From the NCBI GenBank assembly GCA_039908535.1, contig JAMOAW010000033.1, forward strand, positions 1 to 43,149: a stretch of 43,149 bases of DNA, in the 5' to 3' direction. The position numbers and the translations under genes were made by a program. Below the pieces are notes generated by a model, which ran no database searches, was not told the origin of the DNA, and was given only the letters and a program-made list of their open reading frames with translations. The stretch comes from JAMOAW01 sp039908535 (lineage in GTDB: Bacteria > Pseudomonadota > Magnetococcia > Magnetococcales > JADFZT01). Below, piece by piece: positions 32,392-40,026 of this stretch (positions are counted from its first letter, which is position 1; each line of letters begins with the position of its first letter).

Positions 32392-32907
32392 ATGCTAAAT
32401 TTGAATGTTGTCACATTGAGTCCAACTCAACAAAAATTGGTCCATAGTTTAGAAATAGCTATAGGTCAGTTGATGGATTCTGAAAATGTTGTTGGCGTTG
32501 TTTTTTCTGGATTGGAGGAGATGAGTCAGTTTGTATTGCAAGGTGAACTGAATGGGATTGTTCATCTTTCTGGTCAGATATCCGCTATTATTGGTCTGAG
32601 TATGAGCCAAAATCTGGGTCGCGAGCTTATTGCGCAGATGACCGGGCTTTCTGCTGACATGTTGGAAAAAGAGGATATGATGGATGGGGTGGCGGAGTTG
32701 GTGAATATTGTTTGTGGAGCCATGAAGTCCAATGCCCAGTTTGGCCCCATTGTTTTGACCACCCCGGTAGCCATTTTAGGTGGTGAAATCACCGCCGTGT
32801 GGAAGACAACGCTACCAACCTTAAAATTAACTTTTGAAATTCAAGAAGAAATATTGAATATTCTTCTTTACATTGAAGATGAAAAAAAACCTCGTAATGT
32901 CGACTGA
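32392..32907 (+). CDS. CheX-like chemotaxis phosphatase
   Basis: A 171-residue protein of the CheX/CheC type. The conserved helix MMDGVAELVNIVCGAMKS carries the E-x-x-N pair used by CheX to dephosphorylate CheY-P; an earlier SAIIGLSMSQNLGRELIAQM and a later PVAILGGEITAVWKTTLPTL are also family-like. It stands between two cheY genes, with cheZ and cheD absent from the window, so it probably supplies signal termination. The ATG at 32392 has GAGG upstream. The gene lies directly after the right end of a diverged type A element. Confidence 0.85.
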   Translation: MLNLNVVTLSPTQQKLVHSLEIAIGQLMDSENVVGVVFSGLEEMSQFVLQGELNGIVHLSGQISAIIGLSMSQNLGRELIAQMTGLSADMLEKEDMMDGVAELVNIVCGAMKSNAQFGPIVLTTPVAILGGEITAVWKTTLPTLKLTFEIQEEILNILLYIEDEKKPRNVD

Positions 32908-32960
32908 TTTTGTGTATAAATACCCTAAGCTCTAACCTATGCCGTATAAGAGGGAACATC

Positions 32961-33332
32961 ATGCGAATATTAATTGTGGACGATTCTAGTGTCATGCGGA
33001 AGATTATCTCCCGCGGTTTGCGTCAAGCCGGCTTTAAAATTGATGACATACTTGAAGCTGATGATGGTCAAAAAGCTTTGGATGTTCTCCGGGATCATAC
33101 TTGTGATTTGATTTTATCCGATTGGAATATGCCTGTCATGGATGGATTGCAACTGGTCAAATCGGTGCGTAGTGGGATTCCTGAAATTAAAAAAATACCT
33201 ATTGTGATGGTGACCACAGAGGGGGGCGAAAGCAAAGTTGCGGCGGCCATTGAAGCTGGTGCCAATGGTCACATAAAAAAACCTTTTACTCCAGAGATTC
33301 TCAAAAGTACTTTAGATAAATTTTTTAAATAA
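32961..33332 (+). CDS. cheY: Single-domain response regulator, CheY-type (second copy)
   Basis: A 123-residue receiver with MRILIVDDSSVMRKIISRGL, LILSDWNMPVMDGLQLVKSV, VMVTTEGGESKVAAAIEAGA and HIKKPFTPEIL; all phosphorylation residues are present. The sequence is closer to classical motor CheY proteins (SDWNMPVMDG, TTEG) than the first copy. I chose ATG 32961 because AAGAGGG stands six bases upstream. The frame is open further upstream but overlaps sequence after cheX. A strong hairpin terminator follows. Confidence 0.95.
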   Translation: MRILIVDDSSVMRKIISRGLRQAGFKIDDILEADDGQKALDVLRDHTCDLILSDWNMPVMDGLQLVKSVRSGIPEIKKIPIVMVTTEGGESKVAAAIEAGANGHIKKPFTPEILKSTLDKFFK

Positions 33333-33364
33333 AGTACCTTATTGGTTGTAGATCCTCTTGGTAG

Positions 33365-33404
33365 ACACAACGGGAATGAAAAGAAATTTTCATTCCCGTT
33401 GTGT
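33365..33404. terminator. Strong hairpin terminator after the second cheY
   Basis: ACACAACGGGAATGAAAA and its exact complement TTTTCATTCCCGTTGTGT form an 18-bp perfect stem with a GAAA loop, 32 bases after the cheY stop, followed by ATTTAT. It separates cheY from the CheX-CBS gene. The remaining 160 bases to the next start are AT-rich with no other feature seen. Confidence 0.8.
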
Positions 33405-33596
33405 ATTTATGGTCGGGCATGATGTGTCTGGATGCCATGGCCATCTCTTCGAATTATTCCATATTAAATTCAAAAAAAAGAATCTTATTTTTGGATTGTT
33501 TTTTGCATGATTAATTTTTCCAAATACACCTATTTGGTCGATCGGTATGATCCGTGACGAGTTTTGGTTCGTAGTTCTTTGGAGATGAAGCATAGC

Positions 33597-34832
33597 ATGG
33601 AAACTCCAGAAAAAATAATAAAGACGACGCGACCGTTTTTTTTGAATTTTTTCAATAAGCTTTCAGGTGATCTGAAAACGCTTACGGCAGCGTCAGTTGT
33701 CTGTACTTTGGGTGATATTGCCATTGTTCGTGGGCAAGAGGAGACCTCATACTTTTTTGAAACCGATCGGAGCGTGGCATATGCCATTGAAGATGGGAGT
33801 CAAACGGGTGACATTCATATCGTTTTTGACCTAGCTTCATCAATTGCTTTGACAGGGCTCATGATGATGATGGGCGAAGCGGTCATTCGGGATCAAGTGA
33901 AAACCCGCGAATTTAACGAAGAGATTCAAGAGGGGTTTCAAGAGGTTGCCAACCAAGTGGTTGGTGCCATGAATGCCTTGGTAGAACGCAAACAAAAAGG
34001 TGGGCATCTTTTTCTGGATAATTGTGCCTATTATCCATATGGTGAGACCCCGCCAACTCTGAAAGAGAGTACCACCTATTTGGCGGTTTCGGTGGATATT
34101 CAGGTGAGCAATTTTCAATCTCAAACAGCCGTTTGGTTGATGTCAAAAGGGTTTGCAGAGGCTCTGTTAGGGATTGAAATTGAAGGATCTGAAGAAGAAA
34201 AACAGGCTCAGATCTCTAAAGAGGCTCCGGCTTCGAGTAAACCCGAACTCTCTTCTTCAAAAGGGGGGGGGGCTGCGGCATCGTTTTCTGAGGATGATTT
34301 TATGGACGGGGAGGTGGAGGAGGAGAATCCTGCTCAAGCTATTCTAAATGCCCCTACGTCACATAAAAATGTCCGCTGGAGTACAGAAGATGGTTTGCCC
34401 TCGCCTGATGACGAGGGGAGTGTTAAAGCGGTCATGGTAGATCCTCCATTCACGCTGAAAGAGGATGAAAAGGTCATTAAAGCGATTAACACCATGCGGC
34501 AGGATGGCGTGCAATTGTTTGGGATAGAGCGCGCTGGTAAGCTGGTTCGCGTGGTGAGCGCCAGTGATTTACGGCATCTGATGGGGCCTTTTTTTGGTAC
34601 CAAAGCGATGAATGCACGGGATAAAGCTATTTGTGCGGTTGAAATTGGTAAGATCAATGCGGATCAACGTTTAATTCGTATTCCCATCACTGGAACCATC
34701 AATCAAGCCGCCGATCTGATTACGGAGTTTAACTTACGCTCTTTGCCCGTTATTTCCAAAGGTGGCGTTTTACGCGGTTTTGTTCCAGCCCATGCGGTGT
34801 TAACTTTTTTTCGCAAGAAAAGGCGGCAGTAA
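33597..34832 (+). CDS. CheX-like domain fused to CBS domains
   Basis: About 411 residues. The N-terminal half (to about residue 195) is CheX/CheC-like: LGDIAIVRG, HIVFDLASSIALTGLMMMMG, EIQEGFQEVANQVVGAMNAL (E-x-x-N) and TTYLAVSVDIQVSNFQSQTA. A low-complexity acidic linker (about 200-275) contains a G10 run at 34263-34272. The C-terminal half resembles a CBS pair: VKAVMVDPPFTLKEDEKVIK, GIERAGKLVRVVSASDLRHL, and ITEFNLRSLPVISKGGVLRG with FVPAHAVLTF. CBS pairs commonly bind adenosyl nucleotides, so this may couple phosphatase activity to energy state; that is an inference. The start is uncertain (33597 or 33585); GGAG at 33581-33584 favours the later ATG. Confidence 0.8.
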   Translation: METPEKIIKTTRPFFLNFFNKLSGDLKTLTAASVVCTLGDIAIVRGQEETSYFFETDRSVAYAIEDGSQTGDIHIVFDLASSIALTGLMMMMGEAVIRDQVKTREFNEEIQEGFQEVANQVVGAMNALVERKQKGGHLFLDNCAYYPYGETPPTLKESTTYLAVSVDIQVSNFQSQTAVWLMSKGFAEALLGIEIEGSEEEKQAQISKEAPASSKPELSSSKGGGAAASFSEDDFMDGEVEEENPAQAILNAPTSHKNVRWSTEDGLPSPDDEGSVKAVMVDPPFTLKEDEKVIKAINTMRQDGVQLFGIERAGKLVRVVSASDLRHLMGPFFGTKAMNARDKAICAVEIGKINADQRLIRIPITGTINQAADLITEFNLRSLPVISKGGVLRGFVPAHAVLTFFRKKRRQ

Positions 34833-34846
34833 AAGAGTTTTTTTTG

Positions 34847-35010
34847 AACATGATGCCCTGCGGGCAAAAAATTAAAATCTAAAGACAAAACCTTGGGGGA
34901 TGAATCCCCCAAACCCCCTCTTTTTTTTTAAAAAATTAAAAGAAAAGGGTGGGGGGATTGGGGGGCGGTTCTCCGCCCCCCAAGGTCTTGATGTCGGTTT
35001 TTTCGAGACA
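34847..35010 (-). repeat. Type A repeat, copy 9 (inverted, near complete)
   Basis: AACATGATGCCCTGCGGGCA opens the element 14 bases after the CheX-CBS stop. The GGGGGATGAATCCCCC hairpin, the AT palindrome and the GGGGGGCGG-TTCT-CCGCCCCCC hairpin follow, and the left end is degenerate (TTTTTTCGAGACAT). It is the inverted partner of copy 8 across the cheX-cheY-cheX/CBS block. Confidence 0.88.
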
Positions 35011-35066
35011 TGTAAATAACAAATTTGTGAGAGATGTTGTTTGTTTGTCAGGGATTTTTTTATCTG

Positions 35067-35693
35067 TTATGACAGATTAAATGCTTTGAGTATAAAATTT
35101 TCCATAATCTCTTTGATCTTTTTTTTGTTGATTTTATCAAAGCTAAGAGTGTATGATATCACTTCTTTAGAGAATATTTTTTCTTCTATTTTAACCCGTC
35201 GATGTGTCAAATCTTCGATAAAACGGATGCAACTGGCCACTTCAAGGGCTTTGGAACACACTTCGTCTCGGCAGGGTCTGTGATTAAACAATCCGTGGCG
35301 ATTTTTTTTCATGAAGGTGGATAAATCGTCCAATTGCACTAAGGCCACTTGAAATAAGGCTTGGTTGCTATAGGTTTGATGGGTGTCTGGATGAAAAATT
35401 GGGGATATAGAGGCACTACAGGGGTAGCCATTTTCTTCCAGTTTGGCCCCGATGAAATGGGTGACATCGTTTATTTTTCTGGAGATGACTTTCCACTCTT
35501 CAATCTTGGCAATCAATTCGCTTAAAGCGGGATCAAATTTTTTTTTATTTTCTAGGTTGTCTTTATCTGCCTGTTTGATGACCTTGGCGTTTTTCTTTTT
35601 AAAACGTTTTAAGATTCCATCAATCAGTTCACCAAATTTATCTTCTTCCTTCTCGCCTTTTTTTTCATCTTTTTCTTCTTTATTTTTGTTCAT
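35067..35693 (-). CDS. Hypothetical protein with lysine-rich N-terminus
   Basis: I do not recognise this 208-residue protein. The first 70 residues are extremely rich in Lys and Glu (EKDEKKGEKEEDKFGELIDG), probably coiled or disordered. A globular part then contains FIGAKLEENGYPCSASISPI, PCRDEVCSKALEVASCIRFI and LTHRRVKIEEKIFSKEVISY. Four Cys are present but not in a known metal-binding spacing. There is no signal peptide or membrane helix. I chose ATG 35693; GTG codons four and three codons earlier are possible. It is convergent with the CheX-CBS gene and divergent from the glycosyltransferase. Codon use is AT-richer than in the neighbours. Confidence 0.65.
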   Translation of the reverse strand: MNKNKEEKDEKKGEKEEDKFGELIDGILKRFKKKNAKVIKQADKDNLENKKKFDPALSELIAKIEEWKVISRKINDVTHFIGAKLEENGYPCSASISPIFHPDTHQTYSNQALFQVALVQLDDLSTFMKKNRHGLFNHRPCRDEVCSKALEVASCIRFIEDLTHRRVKIEEKIFSKEVISYTLSFDKINKKKIKEIMENFILKAFNLS

Positions 35694-35719
35694 TTTTGTC
35701 ACCACGCAATCAAAGATTT

Positions 35720-35944
35720 ATGTTTTTGATATCAAATGGAAAGGTATATAGCCTGGACGATCTTGTTTGGGACATGATACCAAAAAAAGGATCGTTCACA
35801 AACAAAATTTATTGTTTTTTGCAAGGTTTGTCACTAACAAATCCTTTTGATCAAAGGAGGAGAGCTGCTATAAACAAGGATACACTGTTAAGAGTCGTTA
35901 AATTAAATAGAGTGGTAACCCATATTATAAAGGAGCAGGAGTGA
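35720..35944 (+). CDS. Possible small protein overlapping the glycosyltransferase start
   Basis: An open frame of 74 residues (MFLISNGKVYSLDDLVWDMI...) ends with TGA at 35942-35944, overlapping the GTG start of the glycosyltransferase by the GTGA arrangement typical of coupled genes. Its own ribosome binding site is weak and no family is recognised, so it may be only an open stretch of leader sequence. Confidence 0.3.
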   Translation: MFLISNGKVYSLDDLVWDMIPKKGSFTNKIYCFLQGLSLTNPFDQRRRAAINKDTLLRVVKLNRVVTHIIKEQE

Positions 35945-37101
35945 AACTCTCCTTCATTTGTCACGAATTTCCACCGATTGGAGGTGGGGCCTCGACGGCC
36001 TTGGATCAATTTACGCATCTTTTGACCGAACGGGGACATGCCATTCAGGTGGTCACCATTGGTCTTGGCTTGGAAGACCAGGAAATGTGTGAAGCCTCTG
36101 GTCGCATTGTCATTCGTTTGGGAGTGGGACGAAAACGTATACTCTCTCCTTCTCATTGGGAGTTGTTGCGTTCCACCCTGGCTTTGCGGAGTCGCGGCTG
36201 CCGCTTGATTCAAAAATTTAATCCTCAGGTGGTTATTGCCTTTTTTGCCATTCCGGCTGGATGGGTTATTCGGAGCCAATTGGCCGAGTTTCCTCAAGTT
36301 GTTTGGTTGCGGGGTTCAGATGTTCCGAAATTTTCACGTAAACGTTGGGGGTGGTTGCGATTTTTCCAACCCTGGATGTTTAAGAAAGTCTTGCGCCAAG
36401 CTCCATTGGTGTTGGCCAATGGAGAATCTTTACGCCGTATGGCTTGGGCCCTGTTGCCCAACCAATCCATTATTATCCTGACGAACGGTGTTGATCTGAA
36501 AAAATTTTATCCTCATGAAAATAAAACACAAACCGGTTGTTTGCGCATTTTGGTCGTTGGACAATTGATTGCGCGTAAACGTTGTCTGGAGTTATTGCAA
36601 GGCGTTGCTTATTGGGCCAAAGAGAGAGGGGGGGTGGCGCGAGTTACTTTTGTTGGCGAGGGTCCGCTCAAAGGGGCTCTGGAGGCTTTGAGTCAAGAGA
36701 TAAAACCGGCTGTTGAAGTCAATTTAGTCGGTTTCGTCTCCAGAGAAGAGCTTCCTGACCTCTACAGAGCGCATGATTTATTGGCACATTTATCTCAAGC
36801 CGAGGGGGTTTCCAATGTTCTTCTGGAAGCTATGGCCAGTGGTTTGCCGATTTTATCCACGACCAGTGCCGTGGGAGAGGAGCTTGCCAATGCCCCTGGA
36901 ATTCGGATTTTAACCTTATCGCAACGGGTTCCAGAAACAATTGGCTCGGCACTAGCAGAGTTGGATTGTGATCGACAACAACTTATCTGGATGGGTCAGC
37001 AAGCCCGGCAGGCCGTGCAGGCCTTTGACTGGCAACAACGCGCCGCGACCTTTGAACAACTTCTTGGTAAAATTTTAGGGGATGAATCCTCCTCTCTTTA
37101 A
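35941..37101 (+). CDS. GT4-family glycosyltransferase
   Basis: A 386-residue GT-B fold enzyme. The N-terminal domain has KLSFICHEFPPIGGGASTAL; the C-terminal domain has LRILVVGQLIARKRCLELLQ, VTFVGEGPLKGALEAL, VNLVGFVSREELPDLYRAHD and LSQAEGVSNVLLEAMASGLP, the family-1/GT4 donor-sugar motif with E-x7-E. It probably transfers a sugar from a nucleotide donor to a surface polysaccharide or lipid; donor and acceptor are unknown. Start GTG 35941 has AGGAG at 35931-35935. The last residues (GDESSSL) come from the edge of a type A repeat. A G7 run occurs at 36628-36634. Confidence 0.9.
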   Translation: MKLSFICHEFPPIGGGASTALDQFTHLLTERGHAIQVVTIGLGLEDQEMCEASGRIVIRLGVGRKRILSPSHWELLRSTLALRSRGCRLIQKFNPQVVIAFFAIPAGWVIRSQLAEFPQVVWLRGSDVPKFSRKRWGWLRFFQPWMFKKVLRQAPLVLANGESLRRMAWALLPNQSIIILTNGVDLKKFYPHENKTQTGCLRILVVGQLIARKRCLELLQGVAYWAKERGGVARVTFVGEGPLKGALEALSQEIKPAVEVNLVGFVSREELPDLYRAHDLLAHLSQAEGVSNVLLEAMASGLPILSTTSAVGEELANAPGIRILTLSQRVPETIGSALAELDCDRQQLIWMGQQARQAVQAFDWQQRAATFEQLLGKILGDESSSL

Positions 37102-37190
37102 TTTTTAAGAATTAAAAAAAAAGAGGGGGTCTGGGGGATTCATCCCCCAGGGTTTGGCTTTTAATTTTTTCTGTTGCCCTTAGGGCATCC
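37078..37190 (+). repeat. Type A repeat, copy 10 (rearranged), overlapping the glycosyltransferase 3' end
   Basis: GGGGATGAATCC-TCCTCTC precedes TTTAATTTTTAAGAATTAAA and is mirrored by GAGGGGGTCTGGGGGATTCA, so a long inverted structure replaces the usual first hairpin. The right end reads TTTTTTCTGTTGCCCTTAGG then GCATCC. It joins type B copy 3 directly. Confidence 0.75.
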
Positions 37191-37366
37191 GGTACCACCA
37201 CATTTCAGTGTGGATGATTAATGCGTGCCTGAACAAAAAGCTAAAGTCAAGACCTTGGGGGATTGCATCCCCCAATCCCCCTGCTTTTTGAAGGAAGCAA
37301 AACCGAGGTCAAAAGCAAAACCCTGGGGGCAATCCCCCAGACCCCTTTTTTTTTAAATAATAAAAT
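37191..37366 (+). repeat. Type B repeat, copy 3
   Basis: GGTACCACCACATTTCAGTG begins the element, the same end as in copy 1. CCTGAACAAAAAGC, AAGACCTTGGGGGATTGCAT, TCCCCCTGCTTTTTGAAGGA, AAAACCGAGGTCAAAAGC and CCCTGGGGGCAATCCCCCAG follow, and the element ends with TTTTTTTTTAAATAATAAAA. The last bases supply the stop codon of nadB on the minus strand. The hexamer run seen in copy 1 is very short here. Confidence 0.85.
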
Positions 37367-38960
37367 GCCAGTTTCGATCGTCGGTTTGGGGATAATTGAT
37401 ATTGTAATGGAGACCGCGGCTCTCTTTGCGATGGATGGCGCAACGAATGATCAAAGAGGCGATGGTCGCTAAATTGCGCAGTTCAAGAAGGTCGCGGGTG
37501 AGGCGGCAGTTCCAGTAGTCTTCGTGGATTTCGTTTTTGATCATATCAATGCGGCGACGGGCGCGGTCTAGACGTTGGTTGGAGCGAACGATGCCGACAT
37601 AATTCCACATACAGCGGCGTATTTCATCCCAAGTGTGGGCGATTAAAATGGATTCGGTACATTTTTTGGTATCAAAGCTGTCCCAGAGGGGGAGGCTGGG
37701 GGAGGTGATTTTGGGTTGATTTTGTATATTTTTGGCGATAGAGAGACTGGCGGCTTCGGAGAAGACCAAACACTCCAAGAGGCTATTGGAGGCGAGGCGA
37801 TTGGCTCCATGCAGACCCGTACAACTTACTTCGCCGATGGCGTAGAGTCCATCTAGGTCGGTTTTTCCCTCTTGGTTGGTGACGACACCGCCACAGGTGT
37901 AATGGGCGGCGGGTACGACTGGAATGGGCTCCTGGGTGATGTCGATATCCAAAGAGGCGCATTTTTCGAGGATATTTGGAAAATGGTCAGTGAGAAAATC
38001 TCGGCCTTTGTGGCTGATATCCAGATAGACGCAGGGTTCTCCAGTGCGTTTCATTTCAAAGTCGATGGCTCTGGCCACGCTGTCTCTGGGGGCCAGTTCT
38101 CGGCGTTCGTGGTGGCGGAGCATAAATTCATCGCCATTTTGTAGACGTAAAATACCCCCTTCACCGCGGACAGCCTCGGAGATGAGAAACGATTTAGCTT
38201 GGGGGTGAAACAGGCAGGTGGGATGGAACTGGATAAATTCCATGTTGGCCACCCGGCAACCAGCTCTCCAAGCCATGGCAATGCCGTCGCCGGTGGCCTC
38301 GTCTGGGTTAGAGGTGTAGAGATAAACTTTGCCGGCTCCTCCAGAGGCGAGGATGGTAAATTTGGCCTGAAAGGTATTGATTTGTCCGGTGGTGTTGTCT
38401 AAGACATGGCAGCCGAAACATCTGTTGCGCCGTCCGGGTAGATAGTGGCCCAGTTTATGGGCGGTGATAAAATCAATGGCAATTTGGTGGGTCATCATGC
38501 GGATTCTGGGGTGGTGGGCGACCAAATTTAAGAGGGTTTGCACCACTGCTTTGCCGGTGGCATCGGCGGTATGGATGACCCGACGGGTGGAGTGTCCCCC
38601 TTCACGGGTGAGATGATAGCCATTTTTATCTTTGGTGAAAGAGACCCCCAGGGCGATGAGGCGGCCAATGGCTTGGGAGCCGTTTTCCACCACAAAGCGC
38701 ACGATATCGGGTCGACACAGACCAGCACCCGCAGCGAGCGTATCTTGGACATGGTCGCCGTATTGATCTTCGGGATCCAATACGGCGGCGATTCCCCCTT
38801 GGGCGTGGTAACTATTGGATTGTCCCGCAGCGGTTTTGGTGAGCAATACCACCTCACCAAACTCGGCCAAACGCAAGGCAAGGTCCAGTCCTGCGGCACC
38901 ACCGCCTATAATTAAAAAATCCGATACAATGGATCGTGTCGTTGGAAGTTCAGTAATCAT
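37353..38960 (-). CDS. nadB: L-aspartate oxidase NadB
   Basis: A 535-residue flavoprotein that oxidises L-aspartate to iminoaspartate, the first step of NAD synthesis from aspartate. The FAD-binding FLIIGGGAAGLDLALRLAEF starts the protein; NSYHAQGGIAAVLDPEDQ, REGGHSTRRVIHTADATGKA, EFIQFHPTCLF, SEAVRGEGGIL and VPAAHYTCGGVVTNQEGKTD follow, and the end has the fumarate-reductase-type helical domain (RNLATIASLIIRCAIHRKES). Length matches the family. nadA and nadC are not nearby. The final residues FII and the stop codon lie in the edge of type B copy 3. The ATG at 38960 has no obvious ribosome binding site. Confidence 0.95.
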   Translation of the reverse strand: MITELPTTRSIVSDFLIIGGGAAGLDLALRLAEFGEVVLLTKTAAGQSNSYHAQGGIAAVLDPEDQYGDHVQDTLAAGAGLCRPDIVRFVVENGSQAIGRLIALGVSFTKDKNGYHLTREGGHSTRRVIHTADATGKAVVQTLLNLVAHHPRIRMMTHQIAIDFITAHKLGHYLPGRRNRCFGCHVLDNTTGQINTFQAKFTILASGGAGKVYLYTSNPDEATGDGIAMAWRAGCRVANMEFIQFHPTCLFHPQAKSFLISEAVRGEGGILRLQNGDEFMLRHHERRELAPRDSVARAIDFEMKRTGEPCVYLDISHKGRDFLTDHFPNILEKCASLDIDITQEPIPVVPAAHYTCGGVVTNQEGKTDLDGLYAIGEVSCTGLHGANRLASNSLLECLVFSEAASLSIAKNIQNQPKITSPSLPLWDSFDTKKCTESILIAHTWDEIRRCMWNYVGIVRSNQRLDRARRRIDMIKNEIHEDYWNCRLTRDLLELRNLATIASLIIRCAIHRKESRGLHYNINYPQTDDRNWHFII

Positions 38961-39182
38961 TTAAACACTATAGAAGAATGAATTCGTTGGATGCAAGATT
39001 TGGATATAAAAAAAATAAAAAAAAATATTTTTTTTGCTATTTAATCGCTATTCGATCTGTTTCTATTTGTTTTTAATGGTTTTAATGAAAATTTTGTCAA
39101 TTAGAGATATGGATCAAGGTTTTCTCTTAGACTTTTACCTGGAAAGGTATTCTGTTAAGATGTAAAGAAATGTATAAACAAT

Positions 39183-39209
39183 GAACTTTTTTGTTGTATT
39201 AATGTCTAA
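39183..39209 (+). promoter_or_regulatory. Candidate ECF (sigma-E/AlgU-type) autoregulatory promoter
   Basis: GAACTT (39183-39188), a 16-base spacer and TCTAA (39205-39209) closely match the sigma-E/AlgU consensus GAACTT-N16/17-TCTGA. It lies about 78 bases before the sigma factor start, consistent with autoregulation. Confidence 0.55.
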
Positions 39210-39269
39210 TCTATTAGAGACCTTCTGGAGTTTTATCTACCCTGTTTTTTGTCAGGAATCATAATTCCA

Positions 39270-39281
39270 GGGGGGGGGGGG
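39270..39281 (+). promoter_or_regulatory. G12 run at the ribosome binding site of the sigma factor
   Basis: Twelve consecutive G end five bases before the GTG start codon, replacing a normal Shine-Dalgarno sequence. Changes in run length would alter spacing and strength of translation initiation. Confidence 0.6.
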
Positions 39282-39286
39282 AATGC

Positions 39287-39862
39287 GTGAAAACCGCTGA
39301 TGAACTCCTGGTACAAAAAGCCCAAGCTGGGGATCACAAGGCATTTGAGGTTCTGGTTCGCAAATATCAGGGCAAAGTAGCGGCGTTAATAGCTCGATAT
39401 ATTTCGGATAATGGCAAAATTCAAGATTTAACCCAAGAGGCATTTATCAAGGCTTATCGGGCTTTGGGAGGATTTAGAGGAGAGTCGGCTTTTTATTCGT
39501 GGCTTTATCGAATTGCTATCAATACCGCAAAAAATGAACTTACCTTGACACAGAGTCACATTCCGATGGTGGAATTGGATCTGGACAACATTGAGATGGG
39601 ACTTCCACAATTTCAGGACGACAATACTCCTGAGCGGCAGATTATGAACAAGGAACTCTCGTTCTATTTATCTAAAGCCCTGGACTCTTTAAGCCCAGTC
39701 ATGAAACAAGCCGTCATGCTTCGGGATGTGCAAGGGATCTCCTATGAGGAGATTTCTGCGGTGATGGGGTGTCCTATTGGGACGGTGCGTTCGCGTATTT
39801 TTCGTGGTCGTCAAGAGATTATGGAACAAATGAATCAATATTTTAATGTATCGGAAAAATAA
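39287..39862 (+). CDS. rpoE: ECF RNA polymerase sigma factor (RpoE/AlgU type)
   Basis: A 191-residue group 4 sigma factor. Region 2 shows FEVLVRKYQGKVAALIARYI and DLTQEAFIKAYRALGGFRG plus SWLYRIAINTAKN; region 4 shows SLSPVMKQAVMLRDVQGISY and MGCPIGTVRSRIFRGRQEI. It is close to RpoE/AlgU, the envelope-stress sigma factors, and the downstream anti-sigma, RseC and DegP genes agree with this. The start is GTG 39287 after the G12 run. The last residues NVSEK and the stop codon come from the left end of type A copy 11 (AATGTATCGGAAAAATAA). The ancestral C-terminus may therefore have been changed slightly. Confidence 0.95.
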   Translation: MKTADELLVQKAQAGDHKAFEVLVRKYQGKVAALIARYISDNGKIQDLTQEAFIKAYRALGGFRGESAFYSWLYRIAINTAKNELTLTQSHIPMVELDLDNIEMGLPQFQDDNTPERQIMNKELSFYLSKALDSLSPVMKQAVMLRDVQGISYEEISAVMGCPIGTVRSRIFRGRQEIMEQMNQYFNVSEK

Positions 39863-40011
39863 AAATCAAGACCTTGGGGGGCGGAGAACCGCCCCCCAAT
39901 CCCCTCACCCTTTTCTTTTAATTTTTTTAAAAAAAAGAGGGGGTTTGGGGGATTCATCCCCCAAGGTTTTGTTTTTAGATTTTAATTTTTTGCCCGCAGG
40001 GCATCATGTTC
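39845..40011 (+). repeat. Type A repeat, copy 11 (complete), inside the sigma-E operon
   Basis: A full copy with the left end AATGTATCGGAAAAATAAAA, the GGGGGGCGG-AGAA-CCGCCCCCC hairpin, the AT palindrome, the GGGGGATTCATCCCCC hairpin and the right end TTTTTTGCCCGCAGGGCATC. The left end is read as the 3' end of the sigma factor gene. It separates the sigma factor from its anti-sigma gene. Confidence 0.92.
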
Positions 40012-40026
40012 AACAAAATGGGGGTA

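Larger units (their letters stand above)
38961..39286. other. Gene-free stretch between nadB and the ECF sigma factor
   Basis: Divergent intergenic region of 326 bases, very AT-rich around 39005-39080. It contains the candidate sigma-E type promoter at 39183-39209 and the G12 run at 39270-39281. I see no RNA gene or further repeat. Confidence 0.6.
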
